Positions 32,446 to 43,749 of a stretch of 64,000 bases of DNA are shown here, one piece after another. Position 1 is the first letter of the stretch. Every line of letters begins with the position of its first letter. The notes beneath the pieces were generated by a model. That model made no database searches. It was not told the DNA's origin and saw nothing but the letters and a program-made list of their open reading frames with translations. Made by a program: the position numbers and the translations under genes. The DNA lies in assembly GCA_944472155.2 (NCBI GenBank), contig OX235272.1, positions 86,868,020 through 86,932,019 on the forward strand, given 5' to 3'. The stretch is from Trichobilharzia szidati (lineage: Eukaryota; Platyhelminthes; Trematoda; Strigeidida; Schistosomatidae).

Positions 32446-32589
32446 ATCCCTGTGGTTGAGTAGTGAAAGTGAAATGCTGAAAAACCTCAACTTAGTAAAA
32501 GACTCAATAGTTTCCAGTTTGTTTTTTTAATATTTTTGTTGGGATTTGAATTTTCTGTACCGACTGGACCGATTTTCTCATGCTCAACC

Positions 32590-33230
32590 TCCCCTCTTTT
32601 CCCTGCCTTACGTCTGGCTAGAAAACTACCGATCTAGGAAACTAGGCAAGGCAGCATCGTTTCAACTACAGGTAGATGGCACGGATCGGAAGAAAAAGAA
32701 CGACCTTCTTCACCCTGAAATCAGATTGGAAATCTTCTGCTTCACTCAATCAGCATAAACAGTGAAATTCGGATTTTAAACACCAAGTCATTTAAGTCAG
32801 TCACTGCTTCTATGAGTCAGAAACCTGGCACACGCGTCACCAGTAGAATTTCCAATAGCCCTCTACAGACTTTCATCAACAGCTGTTATCTCTAGCTGCA
32901 TCCTGAAGATCAGATGGCCATCCAGAAAGAATAAGTGACAAGAAACTCTAGGGGAGGGGGGAACGAAGCAATCAAGAAAATGGATATGGATCCTACACAC
33001 ACACACTGAGAAGACCATTGAAATGCATGCCGCTCCAGGTACTCTAATGGAACCCAAATTGAAAGCGACTACCCGGACGTATGAGGGTAACACGAAGGAG
33101 TTCTTCCGACTGGGAGACAGAAAATTATCGGTAGAAGTGAGGCTAGTCGAAGAGGACTGTGTAGAGCAGGGCGAAATACAGATATGCTAATGAAACCTTA
33201 TGTTCCACCTTCAGAACCTAAAGGAACAAT
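32590..33230 (+). pseudogene. RTE-like LINE, decayed C-terminal part
   Basis: Recognisable pieces: ASFQLQVDGTDRKKK-like text (compare the 460-705 fragment), [10 protein letters not shown] and KIRWPSRKN. Then a WIW/HTLR region and the tail ATGAAACCTTATGTTCCACC near 33190-33225. All in different frames. Confidence 0.65.
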
Positions 33231-33234
33231 ACTG

Positions 33235-33865
33235 GTTTCTAGTGAATTTTTAGTTCATTTCAGTTATTTGCGAAATATACCATGAATTTCCAGTGAAATC
33301 TTCAAAAGTATGTCATCTGACTTAGTCAGTATGTTTTTATTTTTGGATAGACTGTAGATATCAAGCAAGTTTAATTGATAATTTCGTTTTTTTGTTTTGT
33401 AAACAAAAATGGTGCTACACGTATAATAGTTGCTTATTTCATTAATATTTACAATCAACTCTTCCTTATGTTATTTTTAACTTAATAAATTAAAGAAATT
33501 CAGTAAAAATGATTTGCTTAAATCAGTATACAAACATTTTATTTTTGTATGTTACGATAAATCTGCTTATGACTATCAGAAACATTTTCTTCCGGCTAAA
33601 GTATATTTGTTATTATTGCCTCTGGAATAATCGTGTAGACTCAGCGTTTGCGACACACACACAGTCGCCACAAATAAACTTAGAGGATTTTCAAAACTAA
33701 TGTCAAGTTAGCCAGTGATTCTATGTGCTTCAGTGACTTAGCGTCAGTGTGATCAGAAAAATTTCCAAGAAGCTATTTCAGACTTTTATCAATAGCTGTC
33801 ATCGTTGGAAATGGATAGGACAGCGTTGATTGAAATAAAGAGTCGTTTAAATAGAGGTTAACTGG
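33235..33865. other. Non-coding sequence with a small LINE scrap
   Basis: 33740-33840 resembles the LINE segment QTFINSCHRWKWIGQR. The remainder is AT-rich and unassigned. Confidence 0.35.
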
Positions 33866-33878
33866 TGAATGGTGACTA

Positions 33879-33942
33879 GCAGTGGAATCCAGGATAACGC
33901 GCATTTCGTCCTATTTGGGACTCGTCATCTGGATGTACCTGC
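33879..33942 (-). ncRNA. SM-alpha-like hammerhead, one core change
   Basis: Minus strand: GCAGGTACATCCAG, core AUGACGA (position 3 changed from C to A, position 7 is free), GTCC/GGAC helix II, GAAA, TGCGCGTTATC with an AUC-type cleavage triplet, then CTGGATTCCACTGC. The C3 change breaks the C3-G8 pair, so reduced activity is expected. Confidence 0.7.
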
Positions 33943-34182
33943 ATTGCGCCGTGAGTGATGATGTCCCCACCGAGGCTCGAACCCAGTGCCCATAGTTCGA
34001 ACGCCAAAGCGTTATCCACTAGACCACTTGGGCCACGACAGCTGCCTCTTGTGCAATGGGTCATATTAATTATTTAATTGAATTTTAGATTTTCCCATCG
34101 ATTGATTGGACCGAAGTGCTCGGTCTCAGGTTGACATGTCGGCTTCTTGTGCAGATGCTTCGACAATGTCCGGGCATGTAAT

Positions 34183-34246
34183 GCGGGTACATCCAGTAGC
34201 TGACGAGTCTCAAATGGGACGAAATGCGCATCCTGTATTCCACTGC
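34183..34246 (+). ncRNA. SM-alpha-like hammerhead with all core residues present
   Basis: Core CTGACGA at 34200-34206 fits CUGANGA. Helix II GTCT/GGAC (34207-34210 with 34217-34220, one G-U) encloses CAAATG. GAAA is at 34221-34224, helix III ATG..CAT at 34224-34231, and C34232 is the cleavage base (AUC). Helix I is altered by an extra TAG just before the core, leaving about three pairs next to it. It is the best preserved SM-alpha-type copy here. Confidence 0.7.
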
Positions 34247-34459
34247 TACTCACCACCCACTAATTAACCTCTTATTACATGTCCAGACATCGTCAAAGCA
34301 TCTTCACAAGAAGCCGACATGTCAACCTGAGACCGAGCACTTCGGTCCAGTCAATCGACGGGAAAGTCTAAAATTCAAATAAAATAGTCGTTTAAATAAT
34401 CCGATGAATCCAGAAACAAATGCAAGTCAGATCTGAAGCCTTTCTGCAGCATAATTTTC

Positions 34460-35065
34460 TTCTGATATTACATAATTAGAGGTAATCGTTATGAAGCCTT
34501 GTACCTAAGTCTCGATTTTGTTGGTACTAGTTAGCAGGGGTGTCTGCAATCTTGAAGGAACTCATGTCCCTTCTGAAATTCGAACCTGCGTCACTCATAT
34601 TGCTGCAGTCAGAGACGTTACCACTGAGTATATATTTGGGTTTGCGATTGATCTCCTCTAGGAGTGTGTTGGATACTTTGATTGGACACTAATCAATGAC
34701 TAGTGTGTAGTGTGTCTAGTCCTTTATTTGGTGCAAACTGAATTCTACCAGTCAGGTTTGTAATGTGACCAGCATGCCACTAGCTTGCTCGCCATCACGG
34801 TGCACTTTGTATTGTTGATATCAGATGGTTAGAGGCAATCGGCAGGAAGCAGATCAGAGTATCCAATACAGTTCTACAGAAGGTCAATCACAAACCTGAA
34901 TATCTGCTCAGTGGTTACGTCTGTGACTGCAGGCGGCACTGGATGACGCAGGTTCAAATCTCAAAAGGGACATGAGTTCCTTCAAGGTTACGGATACGCC
35001 TAGCTGACTGGCAAGTGCCAAATAGCTCGAAACCTAGGTCAGGCAAGGCTTCCCTTGGACCATTC
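34460..35065. repeat. Family C inverted pair
   Basis: The minus copy (34500-34858) runs tail, body, tRNA-like region and ribozyme region, about 360 bp and close to one unit. The plus copy (34860-35065) runs from the AGTATCCAATACAGTTCTAC body through the head (GTTCAAATCTC) to the ribozyme region (CTGACTGGCAAGTGCC...CTCGAAACCTAGGTC). The plus core has a CTGG-type insertion after CUGA, so it should be inactive. Confidence 0.65.
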
Positions 35066-35600
35066 AGTTACGTTAGGGTAAAATATCATCTCTAATGTGT
35101 TTCACTATTGTTAATTTTCCTTGTAAATAAACGGCTTTTTGATGTAGATTACACCGCAAGTTCGGAAATCCAGCTGGCAGTATATGTTCAAGATCATTGA
35201 TATGTCCACGCTCCGTGGTCACTTCTTATTATGTTTGCCTGTTTTATTCTGATTATTTTCCCTCTCATAATTATTTAGTGCAAATACCTCATTTAAATAA
35301 AGTATAATTACATTTCAATGGTTTACACACAATGATTAGTTTTGTTATTGGTAATATTTCGAGCAAAATTACTGCCCGTGTTCACACCACTGTTGGAATT
35401 GTTTTTTTTTAAATTCACACATTTATGATTTGTACTCATGCAAATAGTTCATTTTTTGTTCATTCATTTTTGTGTATTTAGAATTATATTCCAGGTTGTT
35501 GACAGTTGTACTGAGTCACCCTTGTTACATGTATCCGGTGTGACCTTAATGAATATAGATTCTGTTATTAGTAGTCTCTCTTTCCATTTGTTCATATTAG
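35066..35600. other. No gene recognised, possible PLE 3' UTR
   Basis: AT-rich DNA downstream (minus direction) of the PLE endonuclease at 35604. It may contain that element's 3' UTR, but I find no ribozyme motif. Confidence 0.35.
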
Positions 35601-35603
35601 TTT

Positions 35604-37215
35604 TTAGAATACACACATTGTTCCAATCGATATTGTGGTTTGTGTAGCTATAGATGAATTTTTTACTAGACTCTTGTAAGCTTGTGTTCTTCCTGTTGGT
35701 TGACCTTTAGTTAGGCGTTGATGTTCATTCACTCTTATTTGGAGTGATCTGGACGTTTGACCCACATATTTAGTCGGATACTCGGTACAAGATATTTTGT
35801 AAATCATATTGTTAATATCCATCATTTTTATGGGATCTTTCAGTTGATTTATTTTATTTTTAATTAGATTCGTCGGTTTAAATGTGGTGCGAATCCCAAC
35901 ATTTTTGAGGTTTCTTCGAATTACCACTGATGTACCATTTTTGTATGGTATTGTAACTATTTTTTTTGCATTACTCCGTCTTGTCATTCTCCGGTTTAAC
36001 CCTCTTTCTTATACTATCTCTGATAAATTCTTTTGGGTACTTGTTGTCAAGTAGCATTTTGAATAGGACGTTTATTTCTTAACGCTGGCCCTCTAGTGTT
36101 GTTGTAAGCCTACGTATTCTTTCTGCAAGACCTTGTATTAATCCTCGTTTTACCGCGAGTGGATGAGCTGAGTGATAATCAAGGAATCTTCCAGAATGTG
36201 TAGTTTTTCTATATTAGCGTCATTTTTATGCTGCCATTTGTTGCTCTTTGTATTTTGCAGTCTAACATAGGCAGTTCCCCAATTTCATTCTCTGTTTCCA
36301 TAGTGAATTTTATTGAGTCAACATGACTGTTTATGTGCGAGAAGAATTTCTTATCATCGTTCCCTTTTATTATTACTAATGTGTCGTCTACATATCTCCA
36401 CCAACATTTTATTGATAACCTGAATGGTTTAAGTGCATTCTCTTCCCGAAAATCCATGAATATGTCAGCTATTTGGGGATCCATGCTACTCCTATTTTGT
36501 TGATATATTTTGCCTTCAAATATAAAATATGTTGTTGTTAGACAGAATTCCACCCCTTTTGTCATCTCTTCTAGGGATAACTGGGTCCTGTCTTTTAGGC
36601 CATTATCTTCTTTTAGTCTCGTTTTCAGTGCATTCATGGCCATTTGAATGGGTATTTTAGTATAGAGACTGTTTGCATCAGAGCTGACTAGTATTTCCTC
36701 TTCCTCTATTTAGTGGTTTTTAGTCGCCTCACTAATTCAAATGAATCTACTATTCTAGCTTTTGAGTTGTCTCTTGCCGGTCTTAGTATTGTCGAGAGAA
36801 ATCTTGATAGCATATACGTTGGTGTGCTTCTAAAGTCTACAATCGGTCTTATTGGATATCCTTCTTTATGCAGTTTTATCGTGCCATATATATTACGTGA
36901 TTCTGGCATAATTTCAAACCATTTTGACTTACCTATTACTTTTTTCATCTGTCTAACAACCTTTACTGTTTCTTTCATTGCTTTGTTTGTAATTGTTTCT
37001 GATGATTTCGTCATTAGGGTATAGGGTCCAGATTGTAAATATTAAGTAGTACTGTTGTATTTCCTTTGTCTGCTTAAGTAATCACAATGGATTTGTCTGC
37101 TTTTATGTCTTGAAGTGCTTTTAGTTCCTCCTTCGTTATATATTTAGTTTTTCTGCTTTTTGCTTCTTTTAAGGTTAATGCACATTCCTCATTTCCCTTC
37201 TTCTTCCTCCTCCAG
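35604..37215 (-). pseudogene. Penelope-like element with RT and GIY-YIG endonuclease, third type
   Basis: The longest PLE coding remnant. From 37215 downward it reads: an N-terminal ADKSIVIT-stop-ADKGNTTV stretch; RT fingers at 36706-37014 (IYGTIKLHKEGYPIRPIVDF, TPTYMLSRFLS); RT palm at 36209-36643 with the catalytic RYVDDTLVI; a linker in broken frames (36000-36208); and endonuclease at 35604-35987 (IYKISC at 62-67, YVGQTSR at 74-80, then EH at 88-89). It lacks the Cys-x-Cys pair of the other PLEs in the window, so it is a separate lineage. At least three frame breaks or stops make it inactive. Confidence 0.9.
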
Positions 37216-37239
37216 TATATGAGTTAATTTCTAATTATT

Positions 37240-37775
37240 CGTTACCTGAAACCAATCTGGAAATCTTCGTCACTCAGCATCAACAACAAAATTCGGATTT
37301 CCAATACAAACGTCAAGTCAGTCAGTTCTTCTATACGGATCAGAAACTTGGCGGGTCACAAAGAATATTTTCAATAGCCTGTTGCAGACCTTTATCAACA
37401 ACTGTCTTCGCTCTCTATACTGAAGATCAGATGGCCGACCGGAAAGAACCACCAACAAGAAACTATGGGAACAAACAAAGCAAGAACCAATCGCTCAACA
37501 AATATGCAGGAAAAAGTGTAGATGGATTGGACACTCGCTGAGGAGGCCGCTGGGTGACATCGCGCGTCAGGCCAACACTCGAGTGGAACCCGAAAGGGAA
37601 GCGGCGAGTGGGATGTCCAAGGGTGACATGGAGGAGATCGTGTGAAGAGGAATTGAAACAGTATGGTTTAACATGGATGCAAGTGAAAAGTACAGCAGAA
37701 GACAGAAGCAAGTGGAGGCGTGCAGTTGAAGCCCTATGTTCCACTAGGAACCCAAGGGTACAATAATAATAATAT
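37240..37775 (+). pseudogene. RTE-like LINE, 3' part
   Basis: It starts at NLEIFVTQHQQQ-like text, then LLYGSETWRV (LYTDQKLGGSQ in the wrong frame), LQTFINNCLRSLY, WADRKEP, EQTKQEPIAQQICRKKCRWI and LRRPLGDIARQANTRVEPE. The tail is GAAGCCCTATGTTCCACTAG, then GGAACCCAAGGGTACAAT and AAT repeats. The open piece 37554-37766 is its last frame. Confidence 0.8.
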
Positions 37776-37789
37776 AGTATATCTAAATA

Positions 37790-38395
37790 TTTGTTTATTC
37801 GAAAATGTCGACGGATATTAGGAAACCATTAACATAGATCGTCTCTTGCTTAAGGGGATTCGTTATAAAGACTTGTGTAAAAGCTTTAGAAAACTCAGGT
37901 GTTTTCAAAACAAACCCCCGTCACTCATTGTTAAAGTTACTCAGTTATTCAGACGACAAATGAATCAACTGTCGTGTTGATATCTATGCAAATAGATAGA
38001 TTGTCAGATGTCAGTGCCTGATATCGACTGAAGTCAGTATAACAAGTTCCTCCTTTCTTAGGTGTATAAAATATCATTCTAGTTTAGAAATGCACACAGC
38101 AGTACTCCTATAGTGGAGGATTAAAATATCAGGGGAATGAAGTGTATAAATTATCTGTTGCAGCTGAAGGCATTATTTATCATCGAATGTTGAACAACTT
38201 TTGCCCTAAAGTAGCTTTATTAATCTCTTCAGTTGAATACTGTGATTTCAGTTTCTGCCAATTGCAATGAGAATTACTGATAAAGGGGGTATACTTAAGC
38301 AGTCATTACGCAACCGAATTATTTTAGCAGCTATTGACATATTCACTGGTGGAAATCTTCAAACGGCAAAGAATTTATTCATCAATTAACGTTTT
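37790..38395. other. No feature recognised
   Basis: AT-rich, no open frame or repeat identified. Confidence 0.4.
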
Positions 38396-38399
38396 CTAA

Positions 38400-38725
38400 C
38401 GGAAGTTAGAGAACCATTGGAAAAACAGCTAGGAGTACTGGACAGCTGTTTCATCAGCCTAGTTTGGGACTCTTCTTCAGTACGCACCCACCGCTATCGT
38501 TCCAATCCAGGACCTTCTGGTTACAAGGCTAGCGAGCTCTTAGACCATTAATCCACTTGGACCCCAGTAGGTGCGTACTCCTAAAGAGTCCCAAACTAGG
38601 ACGAATTAAATAGTTGTCCAGTACTCCCAGGTTTTCCAGTGGTTCTCTGACTGATGTCAGCTCATGATGAAATCCTCCAACCAATCAAACACAATCCCTA
38701 CAAAAATCAATACTTGATAAGCAGA
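38400..38725. repeat. Family B head-to-head inverted pair
   Basis: Minus (38400-38565) and plus (38565-38725) copies meet at the tRNA-like head. The minus ribozyme region has the variant AGGCTGATGAAACAGC, in which extra bases lie between helix II and GAAAC. Related variants occur at 46740 and 52350. Confidence 0.65.
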
Positions 38726-38759
38726 ATTTTTAAACAAAGCTTGTTTAAAACCTTCAAAC

Positions 38760-39435
38760 TATACTTCATTTGAACATTAACTGATATTATGTTTCTAGTC
38801 GTTTGTTTGGTACAGACTGAATACTATCAGTCAGTCATGTTTCCAATATGGCTAACATTCTAGATGGGTCGCCATCAAGGTGCACTGTGAATTAGTGATC
38901 TGATTTATTAGATGATTGGAGTGAATTGGAAGGAAGCTTTGTAGCTAGGTTTCGTGCTTGCTGACACCAACCAGTCAGCAAGGCTTATCTGTAACCTTGA
39001 AGGAACTCATGTCCCTTGTGAGATTTGAACTCGAATCACCTAGTGCTGTCTGCAATGAGAAATGTTACCACTGAGCAGATATTCGCGTTTGCGACTGACC
39101 TCCTGTAGGACTGTGTTGGAGACTTTGACTGGACACTAGTTAATGACTAGTGTAGTCTGTCTAGTCCTTTGTTTGGTGCATATTGAATTCTATCAGTCAA
39201 GTTTGCAAAAAACAAAGGACTAAATACATGACACTGGTTAGTATTCAGTCGAAGTATCTAATACATTCCTACAGGAGGTCAGTCACGAACCCATAGAACC
39301 GGGTGGTACGGTTTTGAATCTCAAAAGACTAGCGGGTTCTTTCAAAACTGCAGACACACCTTGCTAAGGAGTACCAAAAAACTAGAGAACAAGGTCGAAG
39401 GCTTCCTGCTGATCGCATCCAACCATCCAATAATA
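38760..39435. repeat. Family C copies, minus (38760-39190) and plus (39195-39435)
   Basis: The minus copy has body, tail (TCCAATTCACTCCAATC on minus), ribozyme region (CTTGCTGACTGGTTGGTGTC...GCACGAAACC) and tRNA-like region. The plus copy retains body, head remnant (GGTTTTGAATCTC) and tail GGCTTCCTGCTGATCGCATC. Cores decayed. Confidence 0.6.
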
Positions 39436-39609
39436 ACAATTTCAAATTATCTCTCTCTATTCTATCATGAAATGAGCAGTATTTACGATTCATAATTTCT
39501 AGAAATAGAGAGTAATGTGATAATTCAGTTTGTTTAATGGATAGCAGGCATGCTACCAGCATACTGAAGCCATGTAATATAACGAAGAGAAAATAAATCG
39601 GTTAAACCT

Positions 39610-40205
39610 ATTTTTTACGAGTTGATCACGGATTGATATCAGTTGGAGAACCACTGAAAACCAGCCACAGGGAGTACTGGACAGTTGTTTCATCAGATAT
39701 TCAGATTAATAGTATATATTGTTGCATATTATTCTCTCATTTACTGATGCCTTTGGATTGCAATCTGCCAATACTATTGGTTCAATGTAATTTAAAATCT
39801 TTATGTTGTTGTTGATAATAATAATAATAATAATAATCTAGTGCTCACTAGTGACTTGCTACAAGACAGGGTTTCCTGGAGTTCTAGTGATTAGTCATGA
39901 CCATTGAGGTTCATCCAGTCAAGTGTGAGGATGGAGTTCTCACCGATGACAGATCATGAACTGGTAGAAGTTAGAATTCATGCGCTGGTAAGTGGATCGG
40001 GTTGCAGTGGCTGAATGTTATACGAGATTGTCTGGTAATCGGAGGGTCCTGGGTTCGAACCTTGGCGGTGGATGCGTACTCCCGATGATTCCCAAACTAG
40101 GATGAAACAGCTGTCCAGTACTCCCTGTGGCTGGTTTTCAATGGTTCACTTACTGATAACAATCCGTGATCAACTCGTAAAATAAAAAACAAAACTGACC
40201 CTTAC
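39610..40205. repeat. Family B copies, minus scrap (39615-39700) and plus full copy (39835-40205)
   Basis: The plus copy is close to complete: body from CTAGTGCTCACTAGTGACTT, head CAGTGGCTGAATGTTATACG and GGGTTCGAACC, ribozyme region CGATGATTCCCAAAC...GGATGAAACAGCTGTC, and tail ending in GATCAACTCGTAAAA. The core is CCGAUGA (U4 to C). An AAT microsatellite lies at 39817-39838. Confidence 0.7.
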
Positions 40206-40375
40206 AAACCAACTATTGAGAATAAATCTACTTTTATTTGAAACTCAAAGAGACTAAAGTTGATAGACTAAGGTCATACAATATATACTCTAAATGAAAG
40301 AAACACCTGTCAGTTTTACACTAGTCTTATAAACCTAATTTTATAGTTAGAGTTCGGAGATCATTGAAGTTCAGC

Positions 40376-40649
40376 AGGCAAAAGTAAAGAATAGACACCA
40401 CAGTCAAACGACCTTGGACCGACCAATCAGATTGCTCAGTATTACAAATTGATACTTTTCAAAATTTTCATTGCTAGTTTGATCCTGATTCAGGGTTACG
40501 ATTCGAGTAGGCTTAAGGTATGTCTATGAATAAAATTAGTGTGAAACTTGAAACGAAGAATTATGAAAAGCATCCATTTGTAGTACTGAGCGATGTGATT
40601 GGCTGGCTCAAGGTCATTTGACTGTGGTGCCTATTCTTTACTGTTGCCT
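40376..40649. repeat. Fold-back element with ~80 bp inverted arms
   Basis: Bases 40376-40459 (AAAGTAAAGAATAGACACCA...) are mirrored at 40567-40649. The ~105 bp loop is unrelated. No coding capacity. The structure suggests a MITE-type element. Confidence 0.65.
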
Positions 40650-40659
40650 TCCAGCCCAT

Positions 40660-41360
40660 GTGGCTGAATTGCCACCGAGCTTGGTTTCGTATACCCTAAG
40701 GGTACTGAATTTGGTCCCTACCGGGGTCGTAGGGTCGTACTGTTGAAGAGTCTCGAAACAGAACAAAATAACTATTCACTGCTTCCACGTTTTTAGTAAT
40801 CTAATAATTGAAGTTATAGTCTTTAGATGTCGTATCATTCCCTCATCATTCATCCTATTTGAAACAATGTTTCACAAACTCTGCTGTATTTTCTATAGTT
40901 TGGTTTGTAAGGGTTAGTTATGTTTTTATGAGTTGATTATGGATTGATATCAGTTAGAGAACCATTCAAAAACAGTACTGGAATACTGGATAGCTGTTTC
41001 ATCCTAGTTCGGGAATCATCGGGAGTACGCACCCATTGGAATTCGAACCCAGGACTTTCCGATTATAAGGCAAGCTGGCTCGTATACCATTCAGCCACTG
41101 GGACCCAATCCATTGACCAGCTCATGAATTCTAACTTCTACCAATTCGTGATTGAGCGTGACTGGCATCAACCAATGCCGTTGGTGGGACATCCATCCTC
41201 ACACGTGACATCTGGATGGACTTCACTGGTCACAACTTCTCACTAGAACTCCAGGAAGCTCCATCCTGTAGCAAGTCGCTGGGGAGCATCAGGTTAATTT
41301 TCTACAGTTTGGTTTGTAAGGGTTAGTTATGTTTTTACGAGTTGATCACGTATTTTCTTA
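40660..41360. repeat. Family B copies, decayed plus (40665-40800) and long minus (40905-41360)
   Basis: The minus copy holds tail, ribozyme core CCGATGA with GGATGAAACAGC, head GGGTTCGAATTCC, and 5' body up to CTCCCCAGCGACTTGC near 41285. After that a second tail-like piece (TTTACGAGTTGATCACG at 41330-41347) starts. Such tail-body-tail order suggests a tandem unit. Confidence 0.6.
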
Positions 41361-41614
41361 AATTGTGCTTTCATTACTACCTTAGCTAGTCAAGTTCTTT
41401 TGGTGTTTCAATTGACACACTGTGAATGCGTTCAACCATTTGCCTATTTCCATTATCCCTAAAATATTCATTTCATATACAAATTATTTCACTCATGAGT
41501 AGTCTCCACTGTAGTTTTCAACTACACTGACTATGACCCCTAAACATCCTGACTAATGTATTCTCATCTAATTTGTACTTTACACCTTTTCAACCTACAC
41601 TGTGGCATGTACTA

Positions 41615-41944
41615 TTGACAGGAATTATCAGTAGTATATAAAGAGACGTTCATAGGCACATAAACAACCAATAGGAGAGAGATAGATTCAACGTCAAAGA
41701 GAGAAAATGAACCAGCATGGTGACAAAACACACAGGACACGAAAAGAAGACAAAGGAACACAATACGAAGGAAGTGCAGAAGTAGGACAACACGAAAGAT
41801 CTCTGCAAAATGACGGATTTCATATAAGGCGAACATAAATACTGGTTCATTTGCTCTTTATGAAAATCAAATCTATCTCCCTGCTATTTGCTGTCTTTCT
41901 GCCGACGAATGTCTCTTTATATACTACTGACAAATTTTGTCAGC
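41615..41944. repeat. Element with ~35 bp terminal inverted repeats containing a TATA-like box
   Basis: TCAGTAGTATATAAAGAGAC at about 41628-41647 is mirrored at about 41912-41931. Flanking bases extend the match to about 41615 and 41944. The interior shows no recognised protein. TATATAAAG near both ends could be promoter-like or coincidental. Confidence 0.5.
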
Positions 41945-42042
41945 GGCCCATGCCAGGAAGTTATATAACTCAAATTTTCAGGGAATATTAAGCACATGAA
42001 AGGAATGTACAAACGAAAAGCATCATTAAAACAAAAATAATC

Positions 42043-42083
42043 GAGCAAAGAATATTCTTTCTGATAAATTCCTCTTCTGGCTC
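42043..42083 (-). ncRNA. Hammerhead-like motif at PLE 3' end
   Basis: Minus strand: GAGC/GCUC helix I, core CAGAAGA (position 4 changed), weak helix II, AGAAAG in the GAAA position, helix III with AGAAUAUUCUU, U, GCUC. Mirror of 43669-43709. Confidence 0.45.
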
Positions 42084-43668
42084 TACAATTACATATATCT
42101 ATGTATGTTTATATACATGGAATATTCTAGATTAGTAGTCAATAACAATATTAGCGCTTTTTTAAATAATATCTATTTGCAAAGTAAAATAAATGCAATT
42201 ACAGTTCATTAAAGATGCTTAAATTATATTAATAATAATAAAGATATAATAGCAAATAGAATATCAACTAAAATTAGGGAAATTTACACAAAAAAATTGA
42301 GGATTATTCAAACCTGGATGGCGAAAGTAATGATAATGACTGAACTAACTTCTTTTGGACGCACAAATTAGGCTTGTTAATATGGATCCCAACAGCCAGC
42401 CTCAGCAATATTTAGTAGTCGAACTCTTAAGGCGAAATTGAGATTCCTAGGTATACGGTAAATGACCCTGAAAGCACGGTTAACATCAGTCTTGTGTTCT
42501 GTACCCACAAGATGAGTGCGATACAATAGCGCTGCGAATAGATTTTGTTTGTCCTTTACTTAACCACTATGCAGGATGATGTTTGGAAATTCGACGAGAA
42601 ACACGCCTAATTGTACGGCCTATGCAACCAACTGGCTCCACAGGAGCAGTTAACTTTCGTAGTTAATGATGCCAACAACTTTAGCTATGGTATATCTCTT
42701 ATTTCACTAAGTTATATGAAACTATTGGAAATGTTTTTCTATAGTGCCTTCAGTATTCTGTTCTTCATCGTCATGCGTTATCATTGATTTTGTGTAGTTA
42801 TAGCAAATTGTCAGGGAAGCTAATGTCTTAAAACCAGATTATAGATTAGATTGGCTACAATTTATTGACTAAACACTAACTGCTTTTCCTTGCGATTTGG
42901 TGTATTTCATTTGTATAAAAATTAAGAGAGCTGGTTGAAAAACAATAAAAGGATAGAGAACATCTATTCACTTCTTGAGTATTAAGGAAGAAAAACAATG
43001 GTACTGAGTTTGACTGATGCTTTCAAAACCACTCCTCTTTTACGTTCGGAAGTGAAAGACAAACTGCCTAATTTCGCCTCTTCCATGTGTATCTACTAAT
43101 TCAACTGCTCCTGTGGAGCCAGTTAGTTGCATAGGCCGTACAATTAGGCGTGTTTCTCGTCGAATTTCCAAACATCATCCTGCATAGTGGTTAAGTAAAG
43201 GACAAACAAAATCTATTCGCAGCGCTATTCTATCGCACTCATCTTGTGGGTACAGAACACAAGATTGATGTTAATCATGCTTTCAGGGTCATTTGCCGCA
43301 TACCTACGAATCTCAATTCCGCCTTAAGAGTTCGACTACTAAATACTGCTGAGGCTGGCTGTTGGGATCCATATTAACAAGCTTAATTTGTGCGTCCAAA
43401 AGAAGTTAGTTCAGTCATTATCATTACTTTTGCCATCCAGGTTTGAATAATCCTCAATTTTTTGTGTAAATTTCCCTAATTTTAGTTGATATTCTATTTG
43501 CTACTATACCTTTATTATTATTATAATAATTTAAACATTTTTAATGAACCGTAATTCCATTGATCTTACTTAACAAGTCGATAGTATTTAAAAAACACTC
43601 ATATTGTTATTGACTACTAATCTAGAATATTCCATGTATATAAACATATATAGATATATGTAATTGTA

Positions 43669-43709
43669 GAGCCAGAAGAGGAATTTATTAGAAAGAATAT
43701 TCTTTGCTC
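43669..43709 (+). ncRNA. Hammerhead-like motif at PLE 3' end
   Basis: GAGC at 43669-43672 pairs with GCTC at 43706-43709. The core CAGAAGA differs from CUGANGA only at U4. The helix III palindrome AAGAATATTCTT is followed by T. Compared with 5947-5990, helix I differs at a pair (GAAC/GUUC against GAGC/GCUC), a compensatory change. Confidence 0.5.
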
Positions 43710-43749
43710 GATTATTTTGTCTTTTATAAAATTAGAATTTATTTTGGTT

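Larger units (their letters stand above)
33868..34390. repeat. SM-alpha-like repeats in inverted arrangement
   Basis: A minus copy (33870-34050) has ribozyme region, then tRNA-like segment (GTGGTCTAGTGGATAACGC and GGGTTCGAGCC on the minus strand). A plus copy (34060-34260) and a further minus fragment (34270-34385) share CTCAGGTTGACATGTCGG and its complement. This matches the known schistosome SM-alpha repeat: internal Pol III-type boxes plus hammerhead. Confidence 0.8.
42043..43709. mobile_element. PLE head-to-head inverted pair around a linker fragment
   Basis: Arms 42043-42642 (minus) and 43102-43709 (plus) mirror each other and are close relatives of the 16.3-17.4 kb pair. Each holds the endonuclease end (HHPA.WLSKGQTKSIRSA-like, then NTAEAG and VQKKLVQSLSL-like) and an outward hammerhead-like motif. 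The centre (42643-43101) is mostly unassigned, with linker and GIY-YIG start in plus frames near 43020-43150 (TKTPFLRSEVKDKLPNFASS, then MCIY-stop-FNCSCGAS). Confidence 0.8.

Noticed and set aside
41612..41850. Two overlapping minus-strand frames of 66-74 residues
   Set aside because: They lie inside a terminal-inverted-repeat element and show no family signature.
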